DNA of 6,678 bases from positions 1 to 6,678 of the forward strand of contig JALGTT010000201.1 of the NCBI GenBank assembly GCA_029821235.1, in the 5' to 3' direction. Positions 1 through 6,678 of the stretch are shown here, piece by piece. Under the pieces are notes generated by a model. It ran no database searches. It was not told the DNA's origin and saw only the letters and a list, made by a program, of their open reading frames with translations. The DNA comes from Candidatus Hebobacteria bacterium (GTDB taxonomy: Bacteria; Armatimonadota; Hebobacteria; Hebobacterales; Hebobacteraceae). Position numbers and translations under genes: made by a program. The first letter of the stretch is position 1; the number at the start of each line of letters is the position of its first letter.

Positions 1-1136
1 TCGTAGTAGCCCGCGCTCAGGGTATACGTGCCCAGCATGATTCTCCGCTTCACCTCGGCCCCGAAGCCCTCGTTGCGGGTGTTGCGGTACATCTCGATGA
101 TCCCGTCCGCATCGGCCGAGCGGTAGCCGTACTGCACTCCATCGTAGCGAGCGAGGTTGGAGCTGGCCTCCGCCGGCGCGAGGATGTAGTACACCGGGAT
201 GGAGTAGTTCAGGTGGGGAAGAGACACCTCCCGGCAGGTGGCGCCCAGCTCCTCGAAACGGGCGATGGCGGCCTTCACCGCCTGCCCCACCTCGGGGGCC
301 ACTCCTACGCCCTGGTACTCCATGAACTCTTTCACCAGGCCGATGCGCAGGCCCTTGATGTCTCCCGTGAGGCAGGCCGTGTAGTCGGGCACAGGGGCCG
401 GCAGGGAGGTGGAGTCGCGCGGATCGTGTCCCGCGAGCACGTTCATCAGCAGCGCGCAGTCCCGCACATCCTTGGTGATGGGCCCCACCTGATCGAGGGA
501 ACTGGCATAGGCGATGACGCCGTAGCGGGAGACGCGCCCATAGGTGGGCTTCAGCCCCACCACGCCGCACAGGCTCGCCGGCTGGCGGATGGAACCGCCG
601 GTGTCTGTGCCCATGGCGAGGACCGCCTCCGAAGCGGCCACCGCGGCCGCCGAGCCGCCGCTCGAACCGCCGGGCACCCGGTCGAGGTCCCAGGGGTTGC
701 GCGTGGGGCCGAAGGCCGAGTTCTCGGTGGAGGACCCCATGGCGAACTCGTCCATATTGGTCTTGCCCACGAACACCAGTCGATTGGCGCGGCAGCGCGC
801 GATCACGTCCGCGTCATAGGGGGGAACGAATCCCTCGAGAATGCGGGAGCCACAGGTGGTGGGGATCCCCTTGGTGCAGTAGATGTCCTTCAGCGCGATG
901 GGCACCCCGGCCAGCGCGGGAAGGGGCTCTCCCTTCGCCCGCAATTCGTCCACCTCGGCCGCCTGCTGGCGAGCCACCTCGGGGGTGAGCAGCAGGAAGG
1001 AGTGGAGATCGGACTCCACCTCCTCCACCCGCGCGTAGACTGCATCCACCGCCTCCCGCGCGGAGACTTCCTTGCGCGCTAGCAAGTCCGACAACTGGGC
1101 GGCGGTGAGTTCGTGGAGGGCGGAGGGCGCGCTCAC
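1..1136 (-). CDS. gatA: Asp-tRNA(Asn)/Glu-tRNA(Gln) amidotransferase subunit A (partial, 3' end outside window)
   Basis: GatA is the amidase subunit of the cytosolic GatCAB complex. It releases ammonia from glutamine (or asparagine), and GatB uses the ammonia to convert Glu-tRNA(Gln) or Asp-tRNA(Asn) to the cognate amide. About 378 codons are visible of a usual length near 485, so roughly the last 105 residues lie outside. The amidase-signature catalytic triad is intact: Lys83 (in ALKD), cis-Ser158 (in the Gly/Ser-rich GGSSGGS stretch at 156-162) and nucleophile Ser182 (in GTDTGGSIRQP). The GatA-like segment EVKRRIMLGTY follows near residues 361-371. The GTG start at 1136 is chosen because it gives a family-like N-terminus (SAPSALHELTAAQL) and overlaps the gatC stop codon by 4 nt (GTGA), typical of translational coupling. 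gatB is not in the window. Identity is very sure; whether Gln, Asn or both are served cannot be told from here. Confidence 0.97.
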   Translation of the reverse strand, partial: MSAPSALHELTAAQLSDLLARKEVSAREAVDAVYARVEEVESDLHSFLLLTPEVARQQAAEVDELRAKGEPLPALAGVPIALKDIYCTKGIPTTCGSRILEGFVPPYDADVIARCRANRLVFVGKTNMDEFAMGSSTENSAFGPTRNPWDLDRVPGGSSGGSAAAVAASEAVLAMGTDTGGSIRQPASLCGVVGLKPTYGRVSRYGVIAYASSLDQVGPITKDVRDCALLMNVLAGHDPRDSTSLPAPVPDYTACLTGDIKGLRIGLVKEFMEYQGVGVAPEVGQAVKAAIARFEELGATCREVSLPHLNYSIPVYYILAPAEASSNLARYDGVQYGYRSADADGIIEMYRNTRNEGFGAEVKRRIMLGTYTLSAGYY

Positions 1137-1420
1137 TCTATCACCCTCGGCACCTGGAAGCATCCGCGCGCCTGCTCCGGGGCATTCTGGAGCGCCTCCT
1201 CGGGAGACAGCGAGGAAGCGGGTTCGTCCTCCCGGAACACATCCGATACCGGCACCGCGTGAGACATCGGCGGCACCCCGGAGGTGTCCAGCTGCTGAAG
1301 TTGCTCGAAGTGGGAGAGGATGGAGTTGAGCTGGGTGGTGAAGAGCTCCCTCTCCTCCTCGGTCAGTTTGATGCGGCCCAGCAGAGCCACATGTTCGACT
1401 TGCTCTGGCGTCAGCTTCAT
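1133..1420 (-). CDS. gatC: Asp-tRNA(Asn)/Glu-tRNA(Gln) amidotransferase subunit C
   Basis: GatC is a small non-catalytic subunit that wraps around the GatA-GatB interface and stabilises the complex. The protein has 95 residues, the normal family size. It begins MKLTPEQVEHVALLGRIKL and continues with the conserved EEE, FTTQLNSILSHFEQL helix (about residues 28-42), then a DTSGVPP.SHAVP segment (45-57), the R-EDEP motif (63-67) and a C-terminal FQVPRVIE (88-95), all hallmarks of GatC. The ATG lies 10 nt after the TAA of the upstream GH42-like gene. The purine-rich ribosome binding site (AGAGGAG, 1434-1440) sits inside the last codons of that gene, about 13 nt from the ATG, so coupling to upstream translation is plausible. 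The stop overlaps the gatA GTG. No convincing promoter is visible directly upstream, so transcription probably comes from the promoter near 3880. Confidence 0.96.
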   Translation of the reverse strand: MKLTPEQVEHVALLGRIKLTEEERELFTTQLNSILSHFEQLQQLDTSGVPPMSHAVPVSDVFREDEPASSLSPEEALQNAPEQARGCFQVPRVIE

Positions 1421-1430
1421 CGCGCGTCTC

Positions 1431-3822
1431 TTACTCCTCTTCGGGGACCGGCTCCAGCACGATGCGGGTGGTCTGAGCGCTCACCCTGAACACCAGGGAA
1501 CCCGTCTCCGCATTAGGCATGATGTCCTGATCCAGCACGGGGCGGCTTCTCCGTCCCTCGGTCACCGTCAAGTGATGGATGCTGCCCGAGGTCACCGGAT
1601 ATAGGCCGTGCTTGATCTCGATCTCGACCGGGGTGGCTTGTCCGCCGGTGATCTGCACCACCCCGCCTTTCACGTTGGCCTGCGCCCCGACGCCGGAAAC
1701 CGCCAACTCGATGCCGCCTGCGTCATAGCGCACCACGGAGGCCGCGATCACGGCGCCGGGCGCGAGCGGCCGCAGGTGGATGGGGAGCGGGCGGGCGAGC
1801 GCGAGGGTGGCGGGAGGGAAGAGTAGTTCGGTGCGCCGATCATCCGCCGGATTGGCGAATCGCATCGCACCGCCCGGAATCAAGTACATCTGGTTCTCCG
1901 CGTCGAACGCATGGACCGTCACCGCCGTCCCCGCGGCCGAGACCCCGATGGGCCATCCGCGGTAGACCGCAACCGCGACATTCGGCCACAACCTCTCAGG
2001 AAACACCACCTCGATGTCTTTGCGGTGTGCGAAGATCTCTTCGTGGAAACTCACGAAGGCCGGGTCGTTGGGTCCCCACTCCTGGTAGAGGAACATGGGC
2101 ACGTAGACCGCGAGCCCCTTCCCCAACTCGCGGACGCGGAGCGTGGCCGCCGCCCCGGTGGCGAACTGCTCGCCGAAATGGGTGGCGATCTGGCGCCGCC
2201 CCAGCACATCCTCGAGGATGCTGGCCAGTTCTTCGAGCGCCTCGGAGGTCTCCAGGCCTCGCTCGATGGGGTTCACGGGGTTCATGCCGGACTCGCCCGG
2301 GCGTCCGGGCTCGCCTCTCCACGCCGACTCATCGGTGGTGGTCACCTTCTCCAGGGTCGGGGAGCTGAGGTCGGCGTAACGCAGTCCCAGGAGATCGCGG
2401 AGCAGCGGAGGCATGGAGTAGACGGTCCCCTCGGCCTGGTACATGCCGACCCCCCTGTCCACCACCAGGACTCCGCCCCGGAGCACGAAGTTCTGAAGCG
2501 CCATCTGGGCGTCCTCCGGGAGATAGAAGGCCGCGGGCGCGATGATGGCACCGTATTGGTCCAGATCCGCCTCTTTGAGCGAGCCGAGAGTCAGCACGTC
2601 CAAGATGCCGTGGCGGATCCCCGCGCGCACGATGCCGAACAGTCCGGTGGGTTCGTTGGGGGTGAACCCGTCCACATAACCATAGAGCGCCTTTCCGTTC
2701 CGGGCGGCGCCTCCGGCAATGGGGGTGTACAGCACGGCCACCCGTGCCAGAGGGGTCTGAGGAAAGGCATCTCCCTCTCCGAACTCCTGCGCCAGAGTCC
2801 GGATTACATGTTGCAGGGCTCCGGAGCCGGCGATCTTGCGCCAGTCGGTGAAGGCGATCCCGGCGGCCCCGTGCAACAGGGCGAGGCGGGCCCATCCGTC
2901 TACCTGGGAGGGATTGCCGGCCCACACGTCCAGGGTCTGGATGGCGGCAAACTGATTGCCCCGGCGCGCGATGTCCACGGCCTGCACGTTGTGGCTCAGC
3001 CAATCCGCCTCCGCGAGAGAGGGGTAGACGTGCAGCACCATCCCATCCACATCCGGAGTGACGCTGGCGATGGAGCGATAGTCGGTGAGGGCGGAGGCCA
3101 GCACCGGCCTTCCCGGGTCCGCGGACCGCATTGGCGAAGGCCTGCTCCCGATAGGCGGCCAGATCCACGCTCGCCCGGCCGACGCCCCACGGGAAGGTCG
3201 AGTCAACGTCGCGCGCGGCGTCGACGGTGATCGCCTCCCAACTTTCGATCTGCGATCCCCAAGAGCGATTGAGCGCGGCGAGCGAAGGGTATCCCGCCCT
3301 GAGGAAGGCCCGGAAGCCCGCGTCTCCCCAGGCGAGCCGGTCGGGCGGCACCGCCTCGATGAGCCAGGCGATCAGGCGCGGGTGACCGGCGAGCGCCTTC
3401 CCTGCGCGGGCGGCGAAATCATTCACCGCCTGTCGGTACCGGTCGTCGTCCGGGTCAATCGGAAGGGTCTCGCCCGCTTCGTCGGCGAGGGCGGAGGGAG
3501 CGAGCGCGGCCACCACGTAGAGGCCCTGCGCCTCGGCCGCGGAGACCAGTGCGGAAACCGTCTCCAACTCCTCGGGCGAGCCGTCCACGATGCGGACATA
3601 CAGGGTGTTGAGGCCCGCCTCCTGGTACTGCCCCAATTCCTCTGCGGCGGTGAGGCCCTGGGCCCACAGCAGCAGGGCCGGCCGGCCGTCGATGCGCAGG
3701 AAGTTGGCGTCCCGATTTACTTTGACGCGCGGCAACGGAGAGGAGGCGTCCTCGGCGGCGAGGCCAGCGCCCGCCAAGGCCAATGCGATGCCAATCACCA
3801 GCCAGCCTATCAACTTCTTCAT
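1431..3822 (-). CDS. Secreted GH42-like (beta-galactosidase-like) protein, interrupted by a one-base frameshift
   Basis: Two minus-strand reading frames join to one protein. The N-terminal part runs from 3822 to about 3120; the C-terminal part continues in another frame to the TAA at 1431-1433. Dropping one base near 3112-3133 gives 796 residues. Residues 1-23 are a Sec signal peptide (KK, then a hydrophobic LIGWLVIGIALALAG core and an Ala-rich cleavage area), with no lipobox Cys. About 30-335 is a TIM-barrel region resembling GH42: an HPRLIAW strand (148-153), a FRAFLRAGYPSLAALN.SWG segment (170-189) and HGAAGIAFTDWR (317-328). About 355-485 looks like the GATase-like GH42 trimerisation domain (VAVLYTP, then FVLRGGVLVVD). 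The remaining 310 residues look beta-rich and I cannot assign them. The acid/base Asn-Glu appears replaced by Ala157-Val158, and Gln295 lies about where the nucleophile Glu is expected, so hydrolase activity is doubtful. The start at 3822 is set by AGGAGG 8 nt upstream. gatC follows after 10 nt. Confidence 0.75.
3112..3133 (-). other. Frameshift site within the GH42-like gene, at a 12-bp palindrome
   Basis: The upstream frame reads ...YREQAFANAVR and then loses family-like sequence. The frame shifted by one base takes over with ADPGRPVLASALTDYRS. Removing one base, for example one G at 3120-3124, gives a smooth ANAVRDPGRPVLASAL. The site contains the perfect palindrome GGTCCGCGGACC (3116-3127) next to CCCGGG (3112-3117), a context prone to polymerase slippage or base-calling error. 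I see no classic programmed-shift signal. The exact extra base cannot be fixed from the sequence alone. Confidence 0.75.
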
Positions 3823-3830
3823 CGGCATGC

Positions 3831-3836
3831 CCTCCT
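3831..3836 (-). promoter_or_regulatory. Ribosome binding site deciding the GH42-like start
   Basis: AGGAGG on the minus strand lies 8 nt before the ATG at 3822 (MKKLIGWL) but only 2 nt before the in-frame ATG at 3828. The spacing favours the start at 3822, which also places the two lysines at the very N-terminus of the signal peptide. Confidence 0.75.
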
Positions 3837-3873
3837 GGCTTTCCGCCCCGTCAGAGGAATCGTCCTCCGCTAT

Positions 3874-3901
3874 AGTATAGTGCGCGGACCAGCCGCGGCA
3901 A
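3874..3901 (-). promoter_or_regulatory. Candidate sigma70-type promoter for the GH42-like-gatC-gatA unit
   Basis: On the minus strand, -35 TTGCCG (3896-3901, 4 of 6 consensus) is separated by 16 nt from -10 TATACT (3874-3879, 5 of 6). The AT-rich -10 stands out in a very GC-rich background. Transcription would start near 3867, giving a leader of about 45 nt that opens with a small hairpin (GAGGA/TCCTC, stems 3854-3858 and 3863-3867) before the AGGAGG ribosome binding site. The -10 lies inside the 11-bp palindrome CTATAGTATAG (3870-3880). Confidence 0.5.
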
Positions 3902-3929
3902 GGTGCCCCGCGAACATTTGCCGCACCTG

Positions 3930-3962
3930 AAAACTACGGCGAGGGACGCGCGGCCCCTCGCC
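3930..3962 (-). terminator. Candidate intrinsic terminator after the ABC ATPase gene
   Basis: Read on the minus strand, an 8-bp GC-rich stem (GGCGAGGG/CCCTCGCC, 3955-3962 pairing with 3938-3945) with a 9-nt loop is followed by GTAGTTTTC, a short, imperfect U-tract. It lies about 35 nt after the ATPase stop codon and before the next promoter, the right place to end that transcript. The weak U-tract makes efficiency uncertain. Confidence 0.5.
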
Positions 3963-3996
3963 CTTCCACACCCAAGTTGCTCGCATTCCCCGCGGC

Positions 3997-5103
<1,107 letters not shown>

Positions 5104-5190
5104 TGTCCTCTTGCTCCGTCCGACGTCCTTAGTTCGGTCGCCGCGAGTGGCGGCCGAGGCCGCAACACATCTCCCGCTCAACCGGGCCGG

Positions 5191-5219
5191 ATTATAGCAC
5201 CGGGCCGAGGGGGTGACAA
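5191..5219 (-). promoter_or_regulatory. Strong sigma70-type promoter of the ABC ATPase gene
   Basis: On the minus strand, -35 TTGTCA (5214-5219, 5 of 6) and -10 TATAAT (5191-5196, exact consensus) are separated by an ideal 17 nt. Transcription should start near 5184, leaving a leader of about 80 nt before the GTG at 5103. The -35 box meets the base of the hairpin that follows the upstream oxidoreductase gene, sharing position 5219. Confidence 0.75.
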
Positions 5220-5255
5220 GCGAGCGCGGAGGCCGGTGGACTGCCCGCGCTCGCT
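5219..5255 (-). terminator. Hairpin after the oxidoreductase gene, probable terminator without a U-tract
   Basis: An 11-bp perfect stem (AGCGAGCGCGG pairing with CCGCGCTCGCT; arms 5219-5229 and 5245-5255) encloses a 15-nt loop. It starts 7 nt after the TGA of the Gfo/Idh/MocA gene. Only TTGTCA follows on the minus strand, so it is not a canonical intrinsic terminator. Its strength and its position against the stop codon still suggest a role in 3'-end formation or mRNA stability. Confidence 0.5.
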
Positions 5256-5262
5256 CCCTCCC

Positions 5263-6363
5263 TCAAACCTCGATTGCAGTGGACTTGGATTCGGCCTCGA
5301 TCTCCGCCGGAGTTACCTCTCTCCGCAGACGATTGGAGAGGTAGATACCCTCGCTGATAAGCATGGTGGCGAGGGCCAACCCGGCGGTGTCGATCAGCGG
5401 CACCCGCCCCTGCAAGGCGGCCACCCAGTGGCTCTGCGGGCTGTCATACGCGTCGGTGTCGGGGATGCACTGATGCCACCGCCAGTCGGCCTGCCGCAGG
5501 TCAAAGGTGGCATCCATCTCCATGTCTCCGATGGTGGAATGGAAGGAGAAGGGATCGAGACAGATCCCGCCGCGGGAGCCGAACAGTTTGCTGCCGGTTT
5601 CCTTGCCGATGTGGAGCGCCCAACTCTCCTCCACGGTAAACGAGACGCCGCCGGCCAGCCGCACGAATCCCGTCGCCAGTTCCTCCACATCGTACTTGCC
5701 TCGCTCTCTCCGGTCCTCGTACATCCCGATCGCCTGGTGGGTGGCCCCGCTCACGGTCTCGACCTGCGGGTTGGAGAGCAGGTGGAGCATCTGAGCGATG
5801 TGATAGACGCCCATGTCGAACATGGCGCCGCCCGCGGCGATGCTCTTCTGGACGAAGGAACTGGTTCCGTATCCGTCCACATACGGCCGACCCCGGCGCC
5901 GATACCCCACCGACTTGGCGAAGTAGATGTCGCCCACATGCCCGTCCTCGATCAGGCGCTGGGCGGCCCGCGTCTCCGTCGCAAACACGGTGGCGAGCTG
6001 GATGCTGAGCATCCGGCCGGTGCGCTTTGCCGTCTCCACCATCGCCTTGCCGTCCACATAGGCGCCGGCAATCGGCTTCTCGCAGTAGACGTGCTTTCCC
6101 GCCTCCAGGGCGGCGATGGTCACCGGCGCGTGCAGGTTGTTGTGCAGACACACGTCCACCGCCTGGATCTCCTCGATCTCCAGCAACTTGCGGAAATCCG
6201 TGAGGACGGTGGGAATGCCGTACCGCTCGGCCACCCGCTTGCCCTCTGCTTCGTTGACGTCGGCCAGCGCCAGCACTTCGACCGGAAGCTCCTGGTAGTT
6301 GTCCAGGTGGTGTTTGCCGATCTGGCCCACTCCGATGATACCGATCTTCACTTTCTTCGCCAT
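5263..6363 (-). CDS. Gfo/Idh/MocA family NAD(P)-dependent oxidoreductase
   Basis: This is a probable cytosolic sugar or cyclitol dehydrogenase; the family oxidises or reduces pyranoses, inositols and related compounds with NAD(P). The protein has 366 residues. The N-terminal Rossmann fold opens KVKIGIIGVGQIGKHH, with the dinucleotide motif GVGQIG at 11-16. The family EKP motif follows at 95-97 (catalytic-type Lys96 in YCEKPIAG). The C-terminal alpha/beta domain holds GGAMFDMGVYH (178-188), supplying the usual Asp183 and His188. The start at 6363 is preferred over the in-frame ATG at 6432 because GAGGAG lies 4 nt upstream and the Rossmann fold begins at once; the longer form would add 23 unrelated residues. 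The gene is followed by a strong hairpin and diverges from the SIS-isomerase gene, suggesting a shared sugar pathway. Substrate is not assignable from sequence alone. The family call is firm. Confidence 0.93.
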   Translation of the reverse strand: MAKKVKIGIIGVGQIGKHHLDNYQELPVEVLALADVNEAEGKRVAERYGIPTVLTDFRKLLEIEEIQAVDVCLHNNLHAPVTIAALEAGKHVYCEKPIAGAYVDGKAMVETAKRTGRMLSIQLATVFATETRAAQRLIEDGHVGDIYFAKSVGYRRRGRPYVDGYGTSSFVQKSIAAGGAMFDMGVYHIAQMLHLLSNPQVETVSGATHQAIGMYEDRRERGKYDVEELATGFVRLAGGVSFTVEESWALHIGKETGSKLFGSRGGICLDPFSFHSTIGDMEMDATFDLRQADWRWHQCIPDTDAYDSPQSHWVAALQGRVPLIDTAGLALATMLISEGIYLSNRLRREVTPAEIEAESKSTAIEV

Positions 6364-6489
6364 CTCACTCCTCGATTTCGCATGATTGAAAACCCGGGCG
6401 CTGAAGAAGGGTGCGGGGAGATTCCGCGACACGCCCTACCCCGCACGCGGCGGGCCGGGGCGCGCGATTCAAGATGGAAAGGTGACCGC
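6364..6489. promoter_or_regulatory. Divergent intergenic region with an inverted repeat
   Basis: This 126-nt gap must hold the start signals for both the leftward oxidoreductase and the rightward isomerase genes. I see no promoter close to consensus in either direction. It contains an inverted repeat, GTGCGGGG (6411-6418) and CCCCGCAC (6439-6446), separated by 20 nt. That could be a two-half-site operator or an RNA hairpin. The isomerase ribosome binding site (AAAGGTGA, 6478-6485) is at the right end and the oxidoreductase site (GAGGAG on the minus strand, 6368-6373) at the left. Confidence 0.4.
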
Positions 6490-6678
6490 ATGAACCCTCT
6501 CTCGCGATTGCTGAGCCTCGACCAGGAGGAAAAGGCGCGGCTGGGAGTGGAGGCGACTCCTGGAGAGATCGCCCAGCAGCCGGAGATGTGGCGGGACACC
6601 GCCCGCCGCTTCGCGGAGGCCGCACCCGCCATTCGCAAGCTATTTGGCCAGGTGGGCCTGCCCGGCGGCCCGGCGGAG
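6490..6678 (+). CDS. SIS-domain sugar isomerase, AgaS-like (partial, N-terminus only)
   Basis: Sixty-three codons are visible before the window ends. The start ATG has AAAGGTGA 4 nt upstream. The peptide contains TPGEIAQQPEMWRDTARRF (residues 23-41), which resembles the N-terminal EI.QQP..W motif of AgaS-type ketose/aldose isomerases and related SIS-domain sugar-phosphate isomerases or deaminases. These act in the cytosol on phosphorylated amino sugars such as tagatose-6-phosphate or galactosamine-6-phosphate. The SIS domain itself lies beyond the window, so the call rests on this short motif and on the context: divergence from a sugar oxidoreductase and proximity to a sugar ABC ATPase. A GlmS-like or FrlB-like SIS protein is the alternative. 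Confidence 0.6.
   Translation, partial: MNPLSRLLSLDQEEKARLGVEATPGEIAQQPEMWRDTARRFAEAAPAIRKLFGQVGLPGGPAE

Noticed and set aside
213..1082. Plus-strand open frame of 289 codons opposite gatA
   Set aside because: GatA on the minus strand has all catalytic residues, so this frame is a shadow.
3129..3131. Independent start (ATG at 3131) for the C-terminal half of the GH42-like protein
   Set aside because: It would begin in the middle of the TIM barrel, and the nearest GGAG is about 12 nt away. A joined protein explains both halves better.
1911..3230. Long plus-strand open frame (439 codons) opposite the GH42-like gene
   Set aside because: It mirrors the minus-strand coding frame in GC-rich DNA. 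Its product is rich in Gly, Arg, His and Pro without recognisable domains, while the opposite strand has clear family motifs.
3085..3930. Plus-strand open frame of 281 codons across the frameshift and the promoter
   Set aside because: It is antisense to the signal peptide and TIM-barrel coding region, has low-complexity composition and shows no family signature.
5104..5181. N-terminal extension of the ATPase to a TTG at 5181
   Set aside because: The added 26 residues do not look like the family, and the TTG lies only a few bases from the predicted transcription start. The GTG at 5103 gives a normal N-terminus.
6364..6432. N-terminal extension of the oxidoreductase to the ATG at 6432
   Set aside because: The 23 extra residues precede a complete Rossmann start, and the ATG at 6363 has a good ribosome binding site.

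Overview
The window is a GC-rich, gene-dense bacterial fragment with strong G/C bias at third codon positions. It carries no tRNA, rRNA, CRISPR array or insertion sequence that I can see. Both ends are cut by the window: gatA runs off the left edge and a sugar-isomerase gene runs off the right. No gene identifies the phylum. GatC and GatA imply that the organism makes Gln-tRNA(Gln) and/or Asn-tRNA(Asn) by transamidation. The two best promoters are ordinary sigma70-type sites, and the secreted protein has a Sec-type signal peptide.

Layout, right to left on the minus strand. A Gfo/Idh/MocA oxidoreductase (5263-6363) ends in a strong hairpin. Next comes a single UgpC/MsmK-type sugar ABC transporter ATPase (3997-5103) with its own near-consensus promoter and a candidate terminator. 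A second promoter then drives a secreted GH42-like (beta-galactosidase-like) protein (1431-3822), followed 10 nt later by gatC (1133-1420), which overlaps gatA by 4 nt (1-1136, partial). On the plus strand, diverging from the oxidoreductase gene, is the start of an AgaS-like SIS-domain sugar isomerase (6490 onward).

The right half reads as carbohydrate use: an isomerase for phosphorylated (amino)sugars, an NAD(P)-dependent sugar dehydrogenase-type enzyme and the energising ATPase of a sugar importer. The permease and binding-protein genes are not here. The left half joins a sugar-hydrolase-like gene to the essential gatCA pair in one apparent transcription unit.

The most notable points are these. 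The GH42-like gene is split by a one-base frameshift at a perfect 12-bp palindrome. The same protein seems to lack the usual GH42 catalytic glutamates. The ATPase promoter has its -35 box against the upstream terminator hairpin. The divergent intergenic region holds an 8-bp inverted repeat that could be an operator. I did not find a convincing new system; these are local leads.
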